The notes: a model not told the origin generated them from the sequence alone. 64,000 nucleotides of DNA from Robbsia sp. KACC 23696 (GCF_039852015.1 NZ_CP156627.1:1-64000); one strand, 5' to 3'. Positions 46,071-55,877 are shown, counted from the first letter of the stretch. Numbers and translations are program-made.

Positions 46071-46976
46071 ATGGCTACTGAATCCCCAACCGCCATTTTT
46101 TTAGCACTGGGCGCGAACGCCTTGATCTCCGTTTGCAAATTCGGTGCCGCCGCCTTCACCGGCTCTGGCGCCATGCTCGCGGAAGCAATCCATTCGCTGG
46201 CGGACTGCGCAAACCAGTTATTGCTGCTGGTCGGCTTGCGTCACGCCAAGGAACCCTCCTCGGAGTTGCATCCGCTCGGCAACGCACGGGTCAGCTATTT
46301 CTATTCGATGATCGTCGCCTTGATGCTGTTTTTCATCGGCGGCGTCTTTTCGGTCTACGAGGGCGTGCATCGTCTTGCCCATCACGAGCCGCTTTCCTAT
46401 CCCTATGTCGCGATCATCGTGCTGCTGGTGTCGTTGGTGCTGGAAGGCATTTCCCTGCGTGGCGCGCTGAAACAGATCCGCCGCCGCAACCCGACCAAGT
46501 CGATATGGCGATGGTTTCGCGAAACCCGGCAGTCCGAGTTATTGGTGGTCACCGGCGAAGACACGGCGGCCTTGTTCGGCCTGGCCGTTGCCTTTATCGC
46601 GATTGTCGCCTCTACCTTGACCGGCAATCCGGTCTACGACGCTTGCGGGTCCATCGGTGTCGGACTGGTGCTGATGCTGGTGGCCGGCCTCGTGCTACGC
46701 GAAGTGCAGTCGATGATCATCGGCGAGTCCGCCGCGCCGGAAACCCGCGCCGAGATTCGCGCCTTTCTGACGGCACGTCCCGAAATTCGCAGCATCATCA
46801 GCCTCATCACGTTGCAATGGGGTGAGCATATCGTCGTCGCCGTGCAGGCCGAGATGATCGATTATCCGAGTGGACGCGCGCAGGTCGATGCGATCAACGA
46901 CGTGGAGACGGAACTGCAGCAGCGTTTTCCCGCGGCGCGCTGGGTGTTCTTCGAGCCTGACGTCGCACGGCAATAA
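46071..46976 (+). CDS. Cation diffusion facilitator (CDF) family transporter
   Basis: A 301-residue inner-membrane metal/proton antiporter with about six helices and a C-terminal cytoplasmic domain. The first metal site HSLAD (residues about 43-47) is intact, but the equivalent in helix 5 reads GEDTAALFG instead of HxxxD. This ED-type site recalls the ZnT9-like branch of the family. The predicted role is efflux of Zn, Co or a similar cation, but the altered site makes the metal uncertain. AGGA lies 6 bases before ATG. Confidence 0.82.
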   Translation: MATESPTAIFLALGANALISVCKFGAAAFTGSGAMLAEAIHSLADCANQLLLLVGLRHAKEPSSELHPLGNARVSYFYSMIVALMLFFIGGVFSVYEGVHRLAHHEPLSYPYVAIIVLLVSLVLEGISLRGALKQIRRRNPTKSIWRWFRETRQSELLVVTGEDTAALFGLAVAFIAIVASTLTGNPVYDACGSIGVGLVLMLVAGLVLREVQSMIIGESAAPETRAEIRAFLTARPEIRSIISLITLQWGEHIVVAVQAEMIDYPSGRAQVDAINDVETELQQRFPAARWVFFEPDVARQ

Positions 46977-47149
46977 ACCATCGCGGAACCGGCCTTTTTT
47001 CGGCGCGAAATCGCGCGTGAAGCGAAAGGCGAAAGACTTCCATGCGCACGGCGCTTCCCTTCTATCGGCTTAAATTGGCGTCTGATTAACTGCTCTCTTC
47101 TACCGCTGCGGCACCCCGCTCGCGGCGCTTCTTGATGCGTGGAGAGAGC

Positions 47150-48028
47150 ATGCCAGCCTTACCCGATACGTCGAAAAATGCCCGGATGGTCTTGACTGCC
47201 ACCTGTGCCAGCGCGCCAGGTCAAGTCGCGGCCGTGGCCGGATTTCTCGAACGGCATCACTGCTATATCGACGAATTCACCGTCTACGATGACGATCTCA
47301 GCGGGCGATTCTTTATTCGCTGTGTCTTTCATGTAGTCGATTCCGGCGAAGGATTGCCGGCCGACGTCATGCGCGAATTCGAGACCGTGGCGCGACCGTT
47401 TTCCATGCAATGGTCGATGCATCCGCAGGCGCGGCCGGCGAAGGTCTTGATCATGGTCTCGAAACTCGAGCATTGTCTTGCAGACCTGCTCTTCCGCTGG
47501 CGCATGGGCGAGCTGAAAATGGATATCGTCGGCATCGTGTCGAACCATCGCGATTTCGAAGGGCTGGCGCATCAGCACGATATCCCCTTCCACCATCTTC
47601 CCATCACGCCCGAAACAAAGGCGGCACAGGAGAGCGCGCTGCTCGGCCTGTATGAACGCTCAGGCGCGGAGCTGTTGGTACTCGCCCGCTACATGCAAAT
47701 TCTCTCTGCCGAGACGAGCCGTGCGCTCGCAGGCCGTGTGATCAATATCCACCATTCCTTCCTGCCTGGTTTCAAGGGTGCAAAGCCGTACCATCAAGCC
47801 CATGCGCGCGGCGTCAAACTGATCGGCGCAACGGCGCACTTCGTGACCGACGACTTAGACGAAGGTCCGATCATCGAGCAAGTAGTTGAACGGGTGGATC
47901 ACGCGCACAAGCCCGAGCAATTGCTCGCCACCGGTCGGGACGTCGAGTGCATCACCCTGGCACGTGCCGTCAAAGCCTTTATCGAGCGGCGCGTCTTCAT
48001 CAACGGCGATCGGACGGTCGTGCTGTAA
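47150..48028 (+). CDS. purU: Formyltetrahydrofolate deformylase
   Basis: A 292-residue PurU: an N-terminal ACT domain (VLTATCASAPGQVAAVAGFL) and a C-terminal formyltransferase-like domain. Catalytic Asn, His and Asp appear in NIHHSFLPGF and GATAHFVTDDLDEGPIIEQ. It hydrolyses 10-formyl-THF to formate and THF. The start at 47150 has GGAGAG just upstream. It sits beside the glycine-betaine island, where a dedicated PurU can return folate for sarcosine oxidase, which loads one-carbon units onto THF. It converges with the betaine-binding-protein gene. Confidence 0.92.
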   Translation: MPALPDTSKNARMVLTATCASAPGQVAAVAGFLERHHCYIDEFTVYDDDLSGRFFIRCVFHVVDSGEGLPADVMREFETVARPFSMQWSMHPQARPAKVLIMVSKLEHCLADLLFRWRMGELKMDIVGIVSNHRDFEGLAHQHDIPFHHLPITPETKAAQESALLGLYERSGAELLVLARYMQILSAETSRALAGRVINIHHSFLPGFKGAKPYHQAHARGVKLIGATAHFVTDDLDEGPIIEQVVERVDHAHKPEQLLATGRDVECITLARAVKAFIERRVFINGDRTVVL

Positions 48029-48051
48029 TCAGCAGGCACCGTAAAATGCAA

Positions 48052-48078
48052 ACGCCGCAGTCCATTCGGCTGCGGCGT
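48052..48078. terminator. Terminator between converging purU and betaine-binding protein genes
   Basis: A 9-bp perfect stem ACGCCGCAG / CTGCGGCGT with a 9-base loop. On the minus strand it is followed by TTGCATTTT, a loose U-tract; on the plus strand there is none. Best read as the terminator of the minus-strand gene. Confidence 0.6.
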
Positions 48079-48135
48079 CAGGCTTCCTCGGGTCGCGCCG
48101 CATATATCGCGGCGTCTACATAGACGTGCTGCTTA

Positions 48136-48993
48136 TTATTTCGTCCAACCGTCTACTTCGCTTTGGTGCGCCTTTATCCAATCGGCAGCGGCGGCGGCCG
48201 GCTTTTCACCCCCTTGCGTCGCGAGCATAACGCTGTCGATCTGACCCGGCTTCCACTGAAACTTTTTCAAGAAGGCGACGACATCCGGGGCTTTCTTTTC
48301 CAAGCCCAAGCCGACGACATTATCGACGTGTTCGGACTCACCGAAGATCTTTTTGGGATCGTCGAGGAACTTCAGCTTGTACTTCGCGAAGATCCAATGC
48401 GGTTTCCAGCCAGTCACGATGATCGGCTTCTTCGCTGCTTCCGCACGCGCCAGTTCGGCCGTCATGGCCGCGCCGGAACTCGGCATCAAGGTATAGCTCA
48501 GGCCATAGGCCTTGATCGCGTCATCGGTCTTCCGCATGACGCCCGCACCGGCATCGATACCGACGATGCGGCCGCCGAACTCGGCCTTCTTCCCTTCCAG
48601 ATCGGCAACGCTCGTGACGTCCGCGCTTTCTGGAACGATCAAGCCGATCTTCGCATCGTTGAAGTTCGCGCCCAGATCCTTCACGTCGGCACCGAATTTC
48701 TTGTAATAGTCCGCGTGCGTGACGGGCAGCCACGCCGACAGCGTCGCATCCAGATCGCCGCGTGCCACGCCCTGCCACATGATGCCGGCGGCGACCGGAA
48801 CCAACTGCACCGGATAGCCGAGTTCCTTCTCGATAATCAGCGCCGCCACGTTCGACGTCGCCACGCTGTCGTCCCATCCGTCCACATAGCCGATCTTGAT
48901 CGTCGGCTTGTCGGCAGCGGACGCCGCCATCGACAGGCTCAACGTCGATACCACGAGTGCCGCAAAAGCCAGTCTTTTACCGTGCGTACGCAT
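48136..48993 (-). CDS. Glycine betaine/choline ABC transporter substrate-binding protein (OpuAC/ProX type)
   Basis: A 285-residue periplasmic protein. The signal peptide is MRTHGKRLAFAALVVSTLS onward, cleaved near ASAA. KIGYVDGWDDSVATSNVAALIIEKELGYPVQLV and RGDLDATLSAWLPVTHADYY are typical OpuAC features, and tryptophans in WDD, AWLP and GWKPHW can supply the quaternary-ammonium cage. I use ATG 48993, with a second option at 49026; the rest of the upstream frame overlaps gbcB's far end and has no signal. No permease or ATPase is nearby. Orphan CaiX/BetX-like proteins in Pseudomonas share one core transporter, and the same is inferred here. Confidence 0.87.
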   Translation of the reverse strand: MRTHGKRLAFAALVVSTLSLSMAASAADKPTIKIGYVDGWDDSVATSNVAALIIEKELGYPVQLVPVAAGIMWQGVARGDLDATLSAWLPVTHADYYKKFGADVKDLGANFNDAKIGLIVPESADVTSVADLEGKKAEFGGRIVGIDAGAGVMRKTDDAIKAYGLSYTLMPSSGAAMTAELARAEAAKKPIIVTGWKPHWIFAKYKLKFLDDPKKIFGESEHVDNVVGLGLEKKAPDVVAFLKKFQWKPGQIDSVMLATQGGEKPAAAAADWIKAHQSEVDGWTK

Positions 48994-49153
48994 TGCCTTT
49001 AACCCCTTATATGTAGACCGTTTCATCACGAACCAAAGACAATTTATCCACCCATAAATTCGCCAATCTGCTTGCAGGCGACAGGCACTTGTTCGAAAAC
49101 GACTCCAATGGCGCGATACGACGCGCAATGGCATCCGGACGATCGACGCATAC

Positions 49154-50464
49154 TCACTTATCCAGCAGCAGATCCGATTTCGGCTTGCTGCAACAGAGCA
49201 GCACCATTCCCTGATCGATCTCGCGCTGACGGATGCCGCCGGCATGCTGCATGTCCACTTCGCCGCTCAGCAACTTTACCTTGCAGGTGCCGCACATCCC
49301 TTGGCGACATGAGGACGGCATCCGGACGCCGGCCTTCTTCGCGGCATCCAGCACCAGTTGATCACTGGCGCACACGATATCGCGACGGCTTTTCTCGAAA
49401 CGCACCGTGTACTGCGTTGGCACCGCGTCGGTTGGCGGGGACGTGATGCCGTCGTGTTCGAGGAAACCGAACGTCGCGTGGGGCAGCTCGACAGGCTCGG
49501 TCGAGTTGCCCGGATCGGCGAGCAGGTTTTGATCGGCGGGCGCCAAGGCGGCGCCCACATGGGCCGTTGCCAGTTGCGCGGCGACATCGACGATCGTCTC
49601 GAAAGAAAAGCTTTCCTCGTGATAGTGACGCGAATCGAATCCGGCGACCGAAAGCAGCTCGCGCACCGCTTTCATATACGGTGCGGGGCCGCACACGAAG
49701 ATCTCCCGCTCCAGGTAGTCCGGCGCGATCACCGTCAAGAGCGGTAGCGTCAGATAGCCGGTCACGCCCGACCATGCGGCCCGCGCGCCACGTCGCTCGC
49801 AGACAAAGGCACTGCGGAACTGAGTTTGGGCAGCGGCGATCGCGGCCACTTCATGTTCGAAGACGATATCGTCAGGCGTCCGAGCACTATGGACGAAGAC
49901 GATATCGCGATCTTCGGCTAGGTCGTGATACGCGCGACTCATCGACATCAGCGGGGTGACGCCCGAGCCGGCGGACAAAAAGAGATATTTTTCCGCGGGA
50001 TGACGGGCGCTGGTAAACGCACCGGCGGGACCGAGTGCGCGTACGCTGTCGCCGCGCCGCAGATGATCGTGCAGCCAGTTCGAAACGGCACCGCCCGGTA
50101 CGCGCTTCACGGTGATTGCCAGCGTGTGCGGACGCGTGGGAGAAGACGAAATCGTATAGCACCGATTCAGCGCCTGCCCATCGATCTCCAATTCGAGCGT
50201 AATGAACTGGCCCGGCTCGTAGACGAAGGTCCGCGCGGTCGGCGCGTGAAACACGAAGGTCTTCACATCGTGCGTTTCCTGCCGAACCTGCGCGCAGATC
50301 AATGTCTCCTCGGTATCGCTATGCCAGCGCGGCGCCAACGCATCCCAAAATCCGGACGATGCGACACGGTGCACTGGCGCGGAAACCGATGCGTGGCGCG
50401 ACTGTTCGGCCGCCGCGAACGCCTCCCCACTCGGGGGTGTCAACTCTATGGAATCGCGCATCAT
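49154..50464 (-). CDS. gbcB: Glycine betaine monooxygenase reductase subunit
   Basis: A 436-residue electron-transfer protein. A ferredoxin-reductase module (FAD motif LNRCYTISSSP, NAD part LFLSAGSGVTPLMSM, FVCGPAPYMKAV) is followed by a C-terminal plant-type 2Fe-2S domain (SSCRQGMCGTCKVKLLSG, last Cys pair near CCSKPKSD). It passes electrons from NADH to the Rieske oxygenase encoded 96 bp upstream. ATG 50464 is preferred, with AAGG upstream; GTG 50473 is an alternative. Together with GbcA it demethylates glycine betaine to dimethylglycine. Confidence 0.9.
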   Translation of the reverse strand: MMRDSIELTPPSGEAFAAAEQSRHASVSAPVHRVASSGFWDALAPRWHSDTEETLICAQVRQETHDVKTFVFHAPTARTFVYEPGQFITLELEIDGQALNRCYTISSSPTRPHTLAITVKRVPGGAVSNWLHDHLRRGDSVRALGPAGAFTSARHPAEKYLFLSAGSGVTPLMSMSRAYHDLAEDRDIVFVHSARTPDDIVFEHEVAAIAAAQTQFRSAFVCERRGARAAWSGVTGYLTLPLLTVIAPDYLEREIFVCGPAPYMKAVRELLSVAGFDSRHYHEESFSFETIVDVAAQLATAHVGAALAPADQNLLADPGNSTEPVELPHATFGFLEHDGITSPPTDAVPTQYTVRFEKSRRDIVCASDQLVLDAAKKAGVRMPSSCRQGMCGTCKVKLLSGEVDMQHAGGIRQREIDQGMVLLCCSKPKSDLLLDK

Positions 50465-50560
50465 CCTCGTCACCTTGAATACGGCATCGTCGTATCACCT
50501 TTTCCGCGATGCAAAGAGACCCCCAGACGGGCGGTCCGGTGTATCGCTTCGCTGCGTGCG

Positions 50561-51865
50561 TCAGCGGACCAGCGAGATCACATGCGTGTGCGATGCAGCG
50601 CTATCGTCGGTACGGTCCGGGAGCGCGTCGTATGCTTCCAGACGTCCGATATACCAGGCCGAAAACTTTTCAACCAAGCCTTCCGTAAAAGGCGAGTACG
50701 GTCCCGGTTGATACGCGCTGCTGACGATGCCGCGTTGCGAGCGCTCGACCAGCGCGCGGTCCTGGTCATTGGTCGCGCGCCAGACCGCCGTCAGATTGTC
50801 GACGTCATAGTCGACGCCTTCGACCGCATTGCGATGCACCAGCCATTTCGTCCGCACCAGCGTGCGCCCGGCGGAAAGCGGGATCACGCAAAAACTGACG
50901 ACGTGGTCGCTCATGAAGTGATGCCAGGAATTCGGCTGCGTCCAAAATGACAGTCCTCCCAGATCGGCACGCTGAAAACGGCCCAATAAGCGCCGCGACG
51001 CGACTTTGGCATCCATCGTCTGCGACTCGCCATCCCGATCCAGCGGCAAGCGCTGCGTACGGAAACCCGTCACCCTATCGTCGAGGTGATCGATTTCCGC
51101 CGAAGGCAGTTTCATCGCGTCCCATTGCGCGGTGCGTGTCGCGACGATGTCCTCGAAGTGCGTCATGCCTTCCTCGTTGTCGTCGGTACGTTGATAGCCG
51201 AAACCGTACTCGAATAAGGAGATCGTCAATTCGGGATGGTTCGCGATGCAGTGATAGCACTCGCGATTGTTCTCCATCACCAATTTCCAATTGCCTTCCT
51301 CGACGATATCGATCGACGCGGCAATCTTGCAGTCGACCAGTTCGTGCGGCGCCAGATAGGGCGTCATCTTCTCGCGCATCGCGGCAAAATCGTCGGGAGG
51401 GTCGTCGGCAAGGCAGATAAAGAGCAGTCCGCCCAGCTCCTCGAGATGCACCGTCTTGAGGCTGTGCTTGCAGCGGTCGAACGTATCGCCCATCTGCTCG
51501 GCGAACAACAGCTTGCCGTTCAGATCATAGGTCCAGCTGTGATACGGGCAAACGATATTCGACAACGAGCCCTTGCTCTCTTCGCACAGCCGTGCGCCGC
51601 GATGCCGGCACACATTATGCAATGCGCGGATCCGCATATCGTCGTCGCGGACGATCAGAATCGAATCATTGCCGATATCGACGGTGATGAAATCGCCCGG
51701 CTCGGGCACGTCCGGCGCCACGCCCACCTGGATCCAATGGCGCTTGAAGATGGCCGCCATGTCGACATCGAATAGCGCCTCGCTCGTATAAAAGGGCGCT
51801 TCGAGGGTATAGCCTTTTTCCCGCCGCGCGACCAATGCGCGAACCTCCGCCGACACCTTCATCAT
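50561..51865 (-). CDS. gbcA: Glycine betaine monooxygenase oxygenase subunit (Rieske)
   Basis: A 434-residue ring-hydroxylating-type oxygenase. The Rieske ligands are CRHRGARLC and CPYHSW (CxH...CxxH). The mononuclear iron site is MENNRECYHCIANHPEL with the two His and a downstream Asp. ATG 51865 or 51862 is preferred over the TTG-initiated frame start because GGAG is adjacent. It lies 22 bp after the EtfB-like gene and is in one transcription direction with the dgc genes. It converts glycine betaine to dimethylglycine and formaldehyde. Confidence 0.92.
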   Translation of the reverse strand: MMKVSAEVRALVARREKGYTLEAPFYTSEALFDVDMAAIFKRHWIQVGVAPDVPEPGDFITVDIGNDSILIVRDDDMRIRALHNVCRHRGARLCEESKGSLSNIVCPYHSWTYDLNGKLLFAEQMGDTFDRCKHSLKTVHLEELGGLLFICLADDPPDDFAAMREKMTPYLAPHELVDCKIAASIDIVEEGNWKLVMENNRECYHCIANHPELTISLFEYGFGYQRTDDNEEGMTHFEDIVATRTAQWDAMKLPSAEIDHLDDRVTGFRTQRLPLDRDGESQTMDAKVASRRLLGRFQRADLGGLSFWTQPNSWHHFMSDHVVSFCVIPLSAGRTLVRTKWLVHRNAVEGVDYDVDNLTAVWRATNDQDRALVERSQRGIVSSAYQPGPYSPFTEGLVEKFSAWYIGRLEAYDALPDRTDDSAASHTHVISLVR

Positions 51866-51887
51866 CTGCTCCGTATGCGACGTTTTC

Positions 51888-52676
51888 TCAGTAATCAACG
51901 AGTTGATGCTCGCGCAGATACGCCAGGATCATTTGTGCTTTTTCGACAGGACTACCTGCATTTACGACGTTGCCGCCGCGACTTTCCGTCGTGGTCGCCG
52001 ACAGCATCCGTGCGTGCCCGCTGCGCTTTTCGACTGCCGCCAAACGCACCGGCTTTGCATTGGCCGGCGCCCAGCGCCACGCGGCATGAACGCCAGACGC
52101 GGCCGCGTCGTCGCGCGTTGCCGCTCGCTGCGCCGTCACGACACGCCCGGCCTGCATGCGGGCATACGCGAAACGCGGCGTGGCTTCTGCCAAAGGATGC
52201 ACGGCGACCACGGCCGGCAACGTCGCGCTGACCGTCCGGCGCACGCCTTTCGGCAGGAACTGGCGCACCGCCACGTCGCCCCCTCGCACCGTCAGTGTCA
52301 CGGCATCCGGCACGACGCTGGCGCCTAGCCGCGACGCCAGCGCATACGGCACCATGCCGCTGGCCAGTCCGAGATCGGCACGCGATCCGGTCAAGATCAG
52401 CGTGTAGTTTTTCAAGACGTCGCCGAGGGCCGCCACTGCATCCTCGTCGTCGCCAAGCGGCATCACATTGATCCTGCCAGCGCCGAGCGCCAGGTAATCG
52501 CGCAGCGCAGGATTGCCGGGGTCGCCGGCGTGCCAGACATCGAGCGTCGCTTGCGCGCTGTCCTCGGCAACGAGTGCCAGGCCACAGGCCAATGCAGCGG
52601 CGTCGTTGCGGCTGTAACGCCAAGTCCCGCTCACCGGGTGACGCCCTATCGAGACCATTACCGCTATTTTCGTCAT
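51888..52676 (-). CDS. Electron transfer flavoprotein beta-subunit-like protein
   Basis: A 262-residue EtfB-family protein (VMVSIGRHPVSGTWRYSRNDAAAL, then KNYTLILTGSRADLGLASGMVPYALASRLG). The start overlaps the end of the EtfA-like gene (ATGA). As in Pseudomonas, the pair accompanies dgcAB and should carry electrons from dimethylglycine dehydrogenation towards the quinone pool. It ends in DAYLREHQLVDY-like residues and is 22 bp upstream of gbcA. Confidence 0.87.
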   Translation of the reverse strand: MTKIAVMVSIGRHPVSGTWRYSRNDAAALACGLALVAEDSAQATLDVWHAGDPGNPALRDYLALGAGRINVMPLGDDEDAVAALGDVLKNYTLILTGSRADLGLASGMVPYALASRLGASVVPDAVTLTVRGGDVAVRQFLPKGVRRTVSATLPAVVAVHPLAEATPRFAYARMQAGRVVTAQRAATRDDAAASGVHAAWRWAPANAKPVRLAAVEKRSGHARMLSATTTESRGGNVVNAGSPVEKAQMILAYLREHQLVDY

Positions 52677-53962
52677 GCCACGGCTCCGGCGTTTTCGTCG
52701 ATCGATGCGTCGATGTCGCGGGAGGCGCTTCGCGGTGCCGATGCGCTCGGCGCCACCGCCGACACTGCCGTTGCCGCGCTCGGTACACGCGATTGCTCGT
52801 GCGCTGTCCTTGCTGTCTCGATTACGTCGGTCAAGGCCGCGATGACGCGCTCCGCATCGTCGACGATCAGCAGATTCGCGCGTTTCGAGATGGGTGCGCT
52901 GGCGTCGGTGTTCACGGCGATCACATGCCTGCAGGACTTGATCCCCTGCAGATGCTGGACCGCGCCGGAGATGCCGAACGCGACATACACACTGGCTTCC
53001 ACTGTCTTGCCGGTCGCGCCGATTTGCTTATCGCGGGTAAAGCGACCATCGTCGACGGCCACGCGGCTCGCGCCCACCGCGGCGCCCAAGGCAACGGCGA
53101 GACGTTCCAGCGCCGACACGTCGCGTACGCCGTTGCCGCCCGCGACGATGGCATCGGCCTCTTCCAATGGCAAGCGCATCGAATCCATCGCATCGAGGCC
53201 GAGGTCGCGATAGCGCGCGGGGCGCGTGTCCGCCTTTCCGGCACCCGTTGCGAGCGCGTCGATTTCCGTCGCATCGATCCTTACGCCGCTCCCCACGAAC
53301 GGGAGTGCCGGCACGACCGCGTTGCGCGCGAGCAGAACGATGTCCGGTACCGTCCGCGATGCGAATTGGCGAGTGCCGTCCGCGTAGACGGCGACATGAT
53401 GCGCATCGATCTCGACGATCTGCGTCGCGATGGACTTCCCGGACGATGCCGCATAACGGCGTCCCAGGTCAGCCTCGCCGGCGCGATCCGGCATCAGCAG
53501 GTGCAGCGGTCGATAGCGATCGACGCAGGCGCGCAGCAACTGAACGCTGGCGTCGGGCGCGAACAGGTGCCGCTCCTTTTCGGGATACACCAGGACCCGG
53601 TCGGCACCCAGCGCGGCAACATCATCATGGCAGGCACCAAACACGATCAAGACGACCTCGGTGTCCGCATCGGCCAACAAGGCAGCGGCCGCAATGGCCT
53701 CCGCCGCATGCGCATCGAGCATGCCCCTATCGGAGTACGCCAGCACCATCAGGCTGCGTGCCGCGACTTTTTCCAACCGTGTCGGCTTGCTCGACGTCTG
53801 GCGATGGTCGTGGCGCGGACCCGCGTCGTCGTCACAAAGCGCCGCCAACGGCGTGGTGCCCAGCGTGATGCGGATCAATCCACACGGGCCGATGGTAAAG
53901 GGGCGCCGCGGCGTGATGCGCGGTGGCCTCCCGTTCGGCGCAGAATGCTGTGTCATCGTCAC
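52673..53962 (-). CDS. Electron transfer flavoprotein alpha-subunit-like protein
   Basis: A 429-residue EtfA-family protein, longer than the usual 310-320. The C-terminal FAD domain is well conserved (VDDGRFTRDKQIGATGKTV, then YVAFGISGAVQHLQG). A Pro/Arg-rich leader of about 65 residues and a low-complexity Ser/Ala tail of about 40 residues are added. It overlaps the DgcB-like gene by 4 bp and the EtfB-like gene by 4 bp, so all are translationally coupled. Confidence 0.88.
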   Translation of the reverse strand: MTMTQHSAPNGRPPRITPRRPFTIGPCGLIRITLGTTPLAALCDDDAGPRHDHRQTSSKPTRLEKVAARSLMVLAYSDRGMLDAHAAEAIAAAALLADADTEVVLIVFGACHDDVAALGADRVLVYPEKERHLFAPDASVQLLRACVDRYRPLHLLMPDRAGEADLGRRYAASSGKSIATQIVEIDAHHVAVYADGTRQFASRTVPDIVLLARNAVVPALPFVGSGVRIDATEIDALATGAGKADTRPARYRDLGLDAMDSMRLPLEEADAIVAGGNGVRDVSALERLAVALGAAVGASRVAVDDGRFTRDKQIGATGKTVEASVYVAFGISGAVQHLQGIKSCRHVIAVNTDASAPISKRANLLIVDDAERVIAALTDVIETARTAHEQSRVPSAATAVSAVAPSASAPRSASRDIDASIDENAGAVA

Positions 53963-55875
53963 TCCAAGCCCGCGGCGAACAGCTCCGCGATATCCTGCAC
54001 GTCAGGCCTTGCCCCTTGGACGCCTTCCAGCATCGCCGTGCAATTCGGGCACGCCACGGCGACGATGTCGGCGCCAACGGCGCCTGCATCCGCCATCCGG
54101 ATATTCGGGATACGCTGCGTACCCGGAATATCGGTCAACGGCGCCCCGCCGCCACCGCCACAGCATCGTCCACGCAGGCCGTGACGTTCCATTTCGACAA
54201 CGCGAATGCCGATCCCTTTCAAGACGTTCCGTGGCGCGTCGATTTCGCCGTTATAGCGGCCGAGATAGCAAGGATCGTGATAGGTGATGCGCTTTTCCGA
54301 GAGAGCCGTCGGTAACGCCGACACGACCTTGCCGGCATCCGTCAATTCCTGAATCAGCGCGGTATGATGCTGTACCGTGAAGTAAGCGCCGAACGTCCGG
54401 TACTCGTTCCGCAGGCTATGCAGCACGTGCGGATCGGCCGTGACGATACGCTTGAAATCGAATTCGGACAAGGTGGCGATCAGCGTCGTCGCACGTTGTT
54501 GGAACGTGGCTTCATCGCCGAGCCGGCGCGCGGTGTCGCCGCAGTCCGTCTCCCTCGCGCCAAGCACCGCGAAAGAAAGGCCTGCGCGATTCAGAATCTT
54601 GACCAGCGCACGCAGCGTGCGTTGATAGCGCATGTCGAACGCGCCCTCGCCAGCCAACAGCAGGACGTCCACCGGGCGTCCCGCTCGGATCTGCTGCACT
54701 TGCAGATCCACCGCCCAGTCGTAGCGTGCCGCGATGTCATGCCCGTTCGCGCTGCCGGTCTCGCGCAGATTGGCCAGCGTCTCCGGGCCTTTGCCCGGTA
54801 CATCGCCGCTAACCAGCGTGCGATTACGGCGCATATCGACGATGGCATCCACGTGTTCGATCAGCATCGGGCATTCCTGCACACAGGCACGGCAGGTCGT
54901 GCACGACCAGATCGTGTCGGCTTCGATCATCGACGCCAGCAACGGCTTGTCCGGCGCGCCATGATGCTGTCCCACCGGAATGCCGGGTGTCGGACTGCCG
55001 GCATACGCTGCATCGCTCGCACCGACCATGCCGCTGACGAAGTCCTGAATCAACTTTTTGGGATTGAGCGGCTGACCCGCGGCGAAAGCAGGACAGGCCG
55101 CTTCGCATTTGCCGCACTGCACGCAGGCGTCGAAGCCAAGCAATTGATTCCAGCGAAATTCCACCGGTTTGGCGACACCGTAATCCGCGGCCGTCAACGC
55201 AACGCGCTTCAGCGCCGTGGGTGGCACCGCGTCCCGTGCGACGGGGCCGCTTGAAAAGCGCTCCTGTCTGGGGTGAAACGCCAGATGCAGCAAACCCGCC
55301 ATCGCGTGCTTCATCGGACCGCCCGCCGCGGCGCCGAAGGTCATCGCATACGCGCCGGCGGCAATCAGTAACGCGACGATCACGGCGAGCGCGCCGGACA
55401 GCGCACCGGCCGGCAGTATCATCCAAAGGACGAGACCTGCGGCAAAGGCGCCGAGGAACCATGGCAGGCCATCCCACGGGCCTTTGGACAGGCGCGTCGG
55501 CGCCGGCTGTGCGCCATGACGACGACGCCATACGAAGAATACCCCGCCCAACATCACGAGCGCGGCCAGCAGCGTCAGCTTGTCGAGCCAGCGCGCATAC
55601 AGTGCGAAGCCGTAATTCAGGAAAACCAATGCGATCGCCATGATTGCGCCGCCTGCCGTGGCCACATGGGTTTTTGCAATATAAGGATCGCGCGCGACAA
55701 CATGGTGCAGATCGACGAAATAGCGTTTTGGCACCGTGAGCAATTGCCAGATGCGGGTCTCGCCTGCCTCACTCGCGCGCCCCGCGCGCCAGTAGCGCGC
55801 GCGACGCGCCATTGCAAAGCCCAAACTGGCAACGGACAGCCATAACAGGACGGTGATCACGTAGACGGGCGCCAT
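53959..55875 (-). CDS. dgcB: DgcB-like membrane iron-sulfur oxidoreductase
   Basis: A 638-residue protein. The N-terminal third has about five membrane helices. Then come two 4Fe-4S motifs (CVQCGKCEAACPAF and CTTCRACVQECPML) and a C-terminal CCG/heterodisulfide-reductase-type domain (CYLGRYNGEIDAP, GRCCGGGGGAPL). ATG 55875 is used, with AAGGA about 9 bases upstream and 2 bp after the dgcA stop. It probably links the DgcA flavin and the ETF pair to the respiratory chain. Confidence 0.9.
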   Translation of the reverse strand: MAPVYVITVLLWLSVASLGFAMARRARYWRAGRASEAGETRIWQLLTVPKRYFVDLHHVVARDPYIAKTHVATAGGAIMAIALVFLNYGFALYARWLDKLTLLAALVMLGGVFFVWRRRHGAQPAPTRLSKGPWDGLPWFLGAFAAGLVLWMILPAGALSGALAVIVALLIAAGAYAMTFGAAAGGPMKHAMAGLLHLAFHPRQERFSSGPVARDAVPPTALKRVALTAADYGVAKPVEFRWNQLLGFDACVQCGKCEAACPAFAAGQPLNPKKLIQDFVSGMVGASDAAYAGSPTPGIPVGQHHGAPDKPLLASMIEADTIWSCTTCRACVQECPMLIEHVDAIVDMRRNRTLVSGDVPGKGPETLANLRETGSANGHDIAARYDWAVDLQVQQIRAGRPVDVLLLAGEGAFDMRYQRTLRALVKILNRAGLSFAVLGARETDCGDTARRLGDEATFQQRATTLIATLSEFDFKRIVTADPHVLHSLRNEYRTFGAYFTVQHHTALIQELTDAGKVVSALPTALSEKRITYHDPCYLGRYNGEIDAPRNVLKGIGIRVVEMERHGLRGRCCGGGGGAPLTDIPGTQRIPNIRMADAGAVGADIVAVACPNCTAMLEGVQGARPDVQDIAELFAAGLE

Positions 55876-55877
55876 GA

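Noticed and set aside
52574-54184. 536-codon plus-strand frame over the ETF genes
   Set aside because: Complement of the well-conserved EtfA/EtfB-like coding sequence; no domain.
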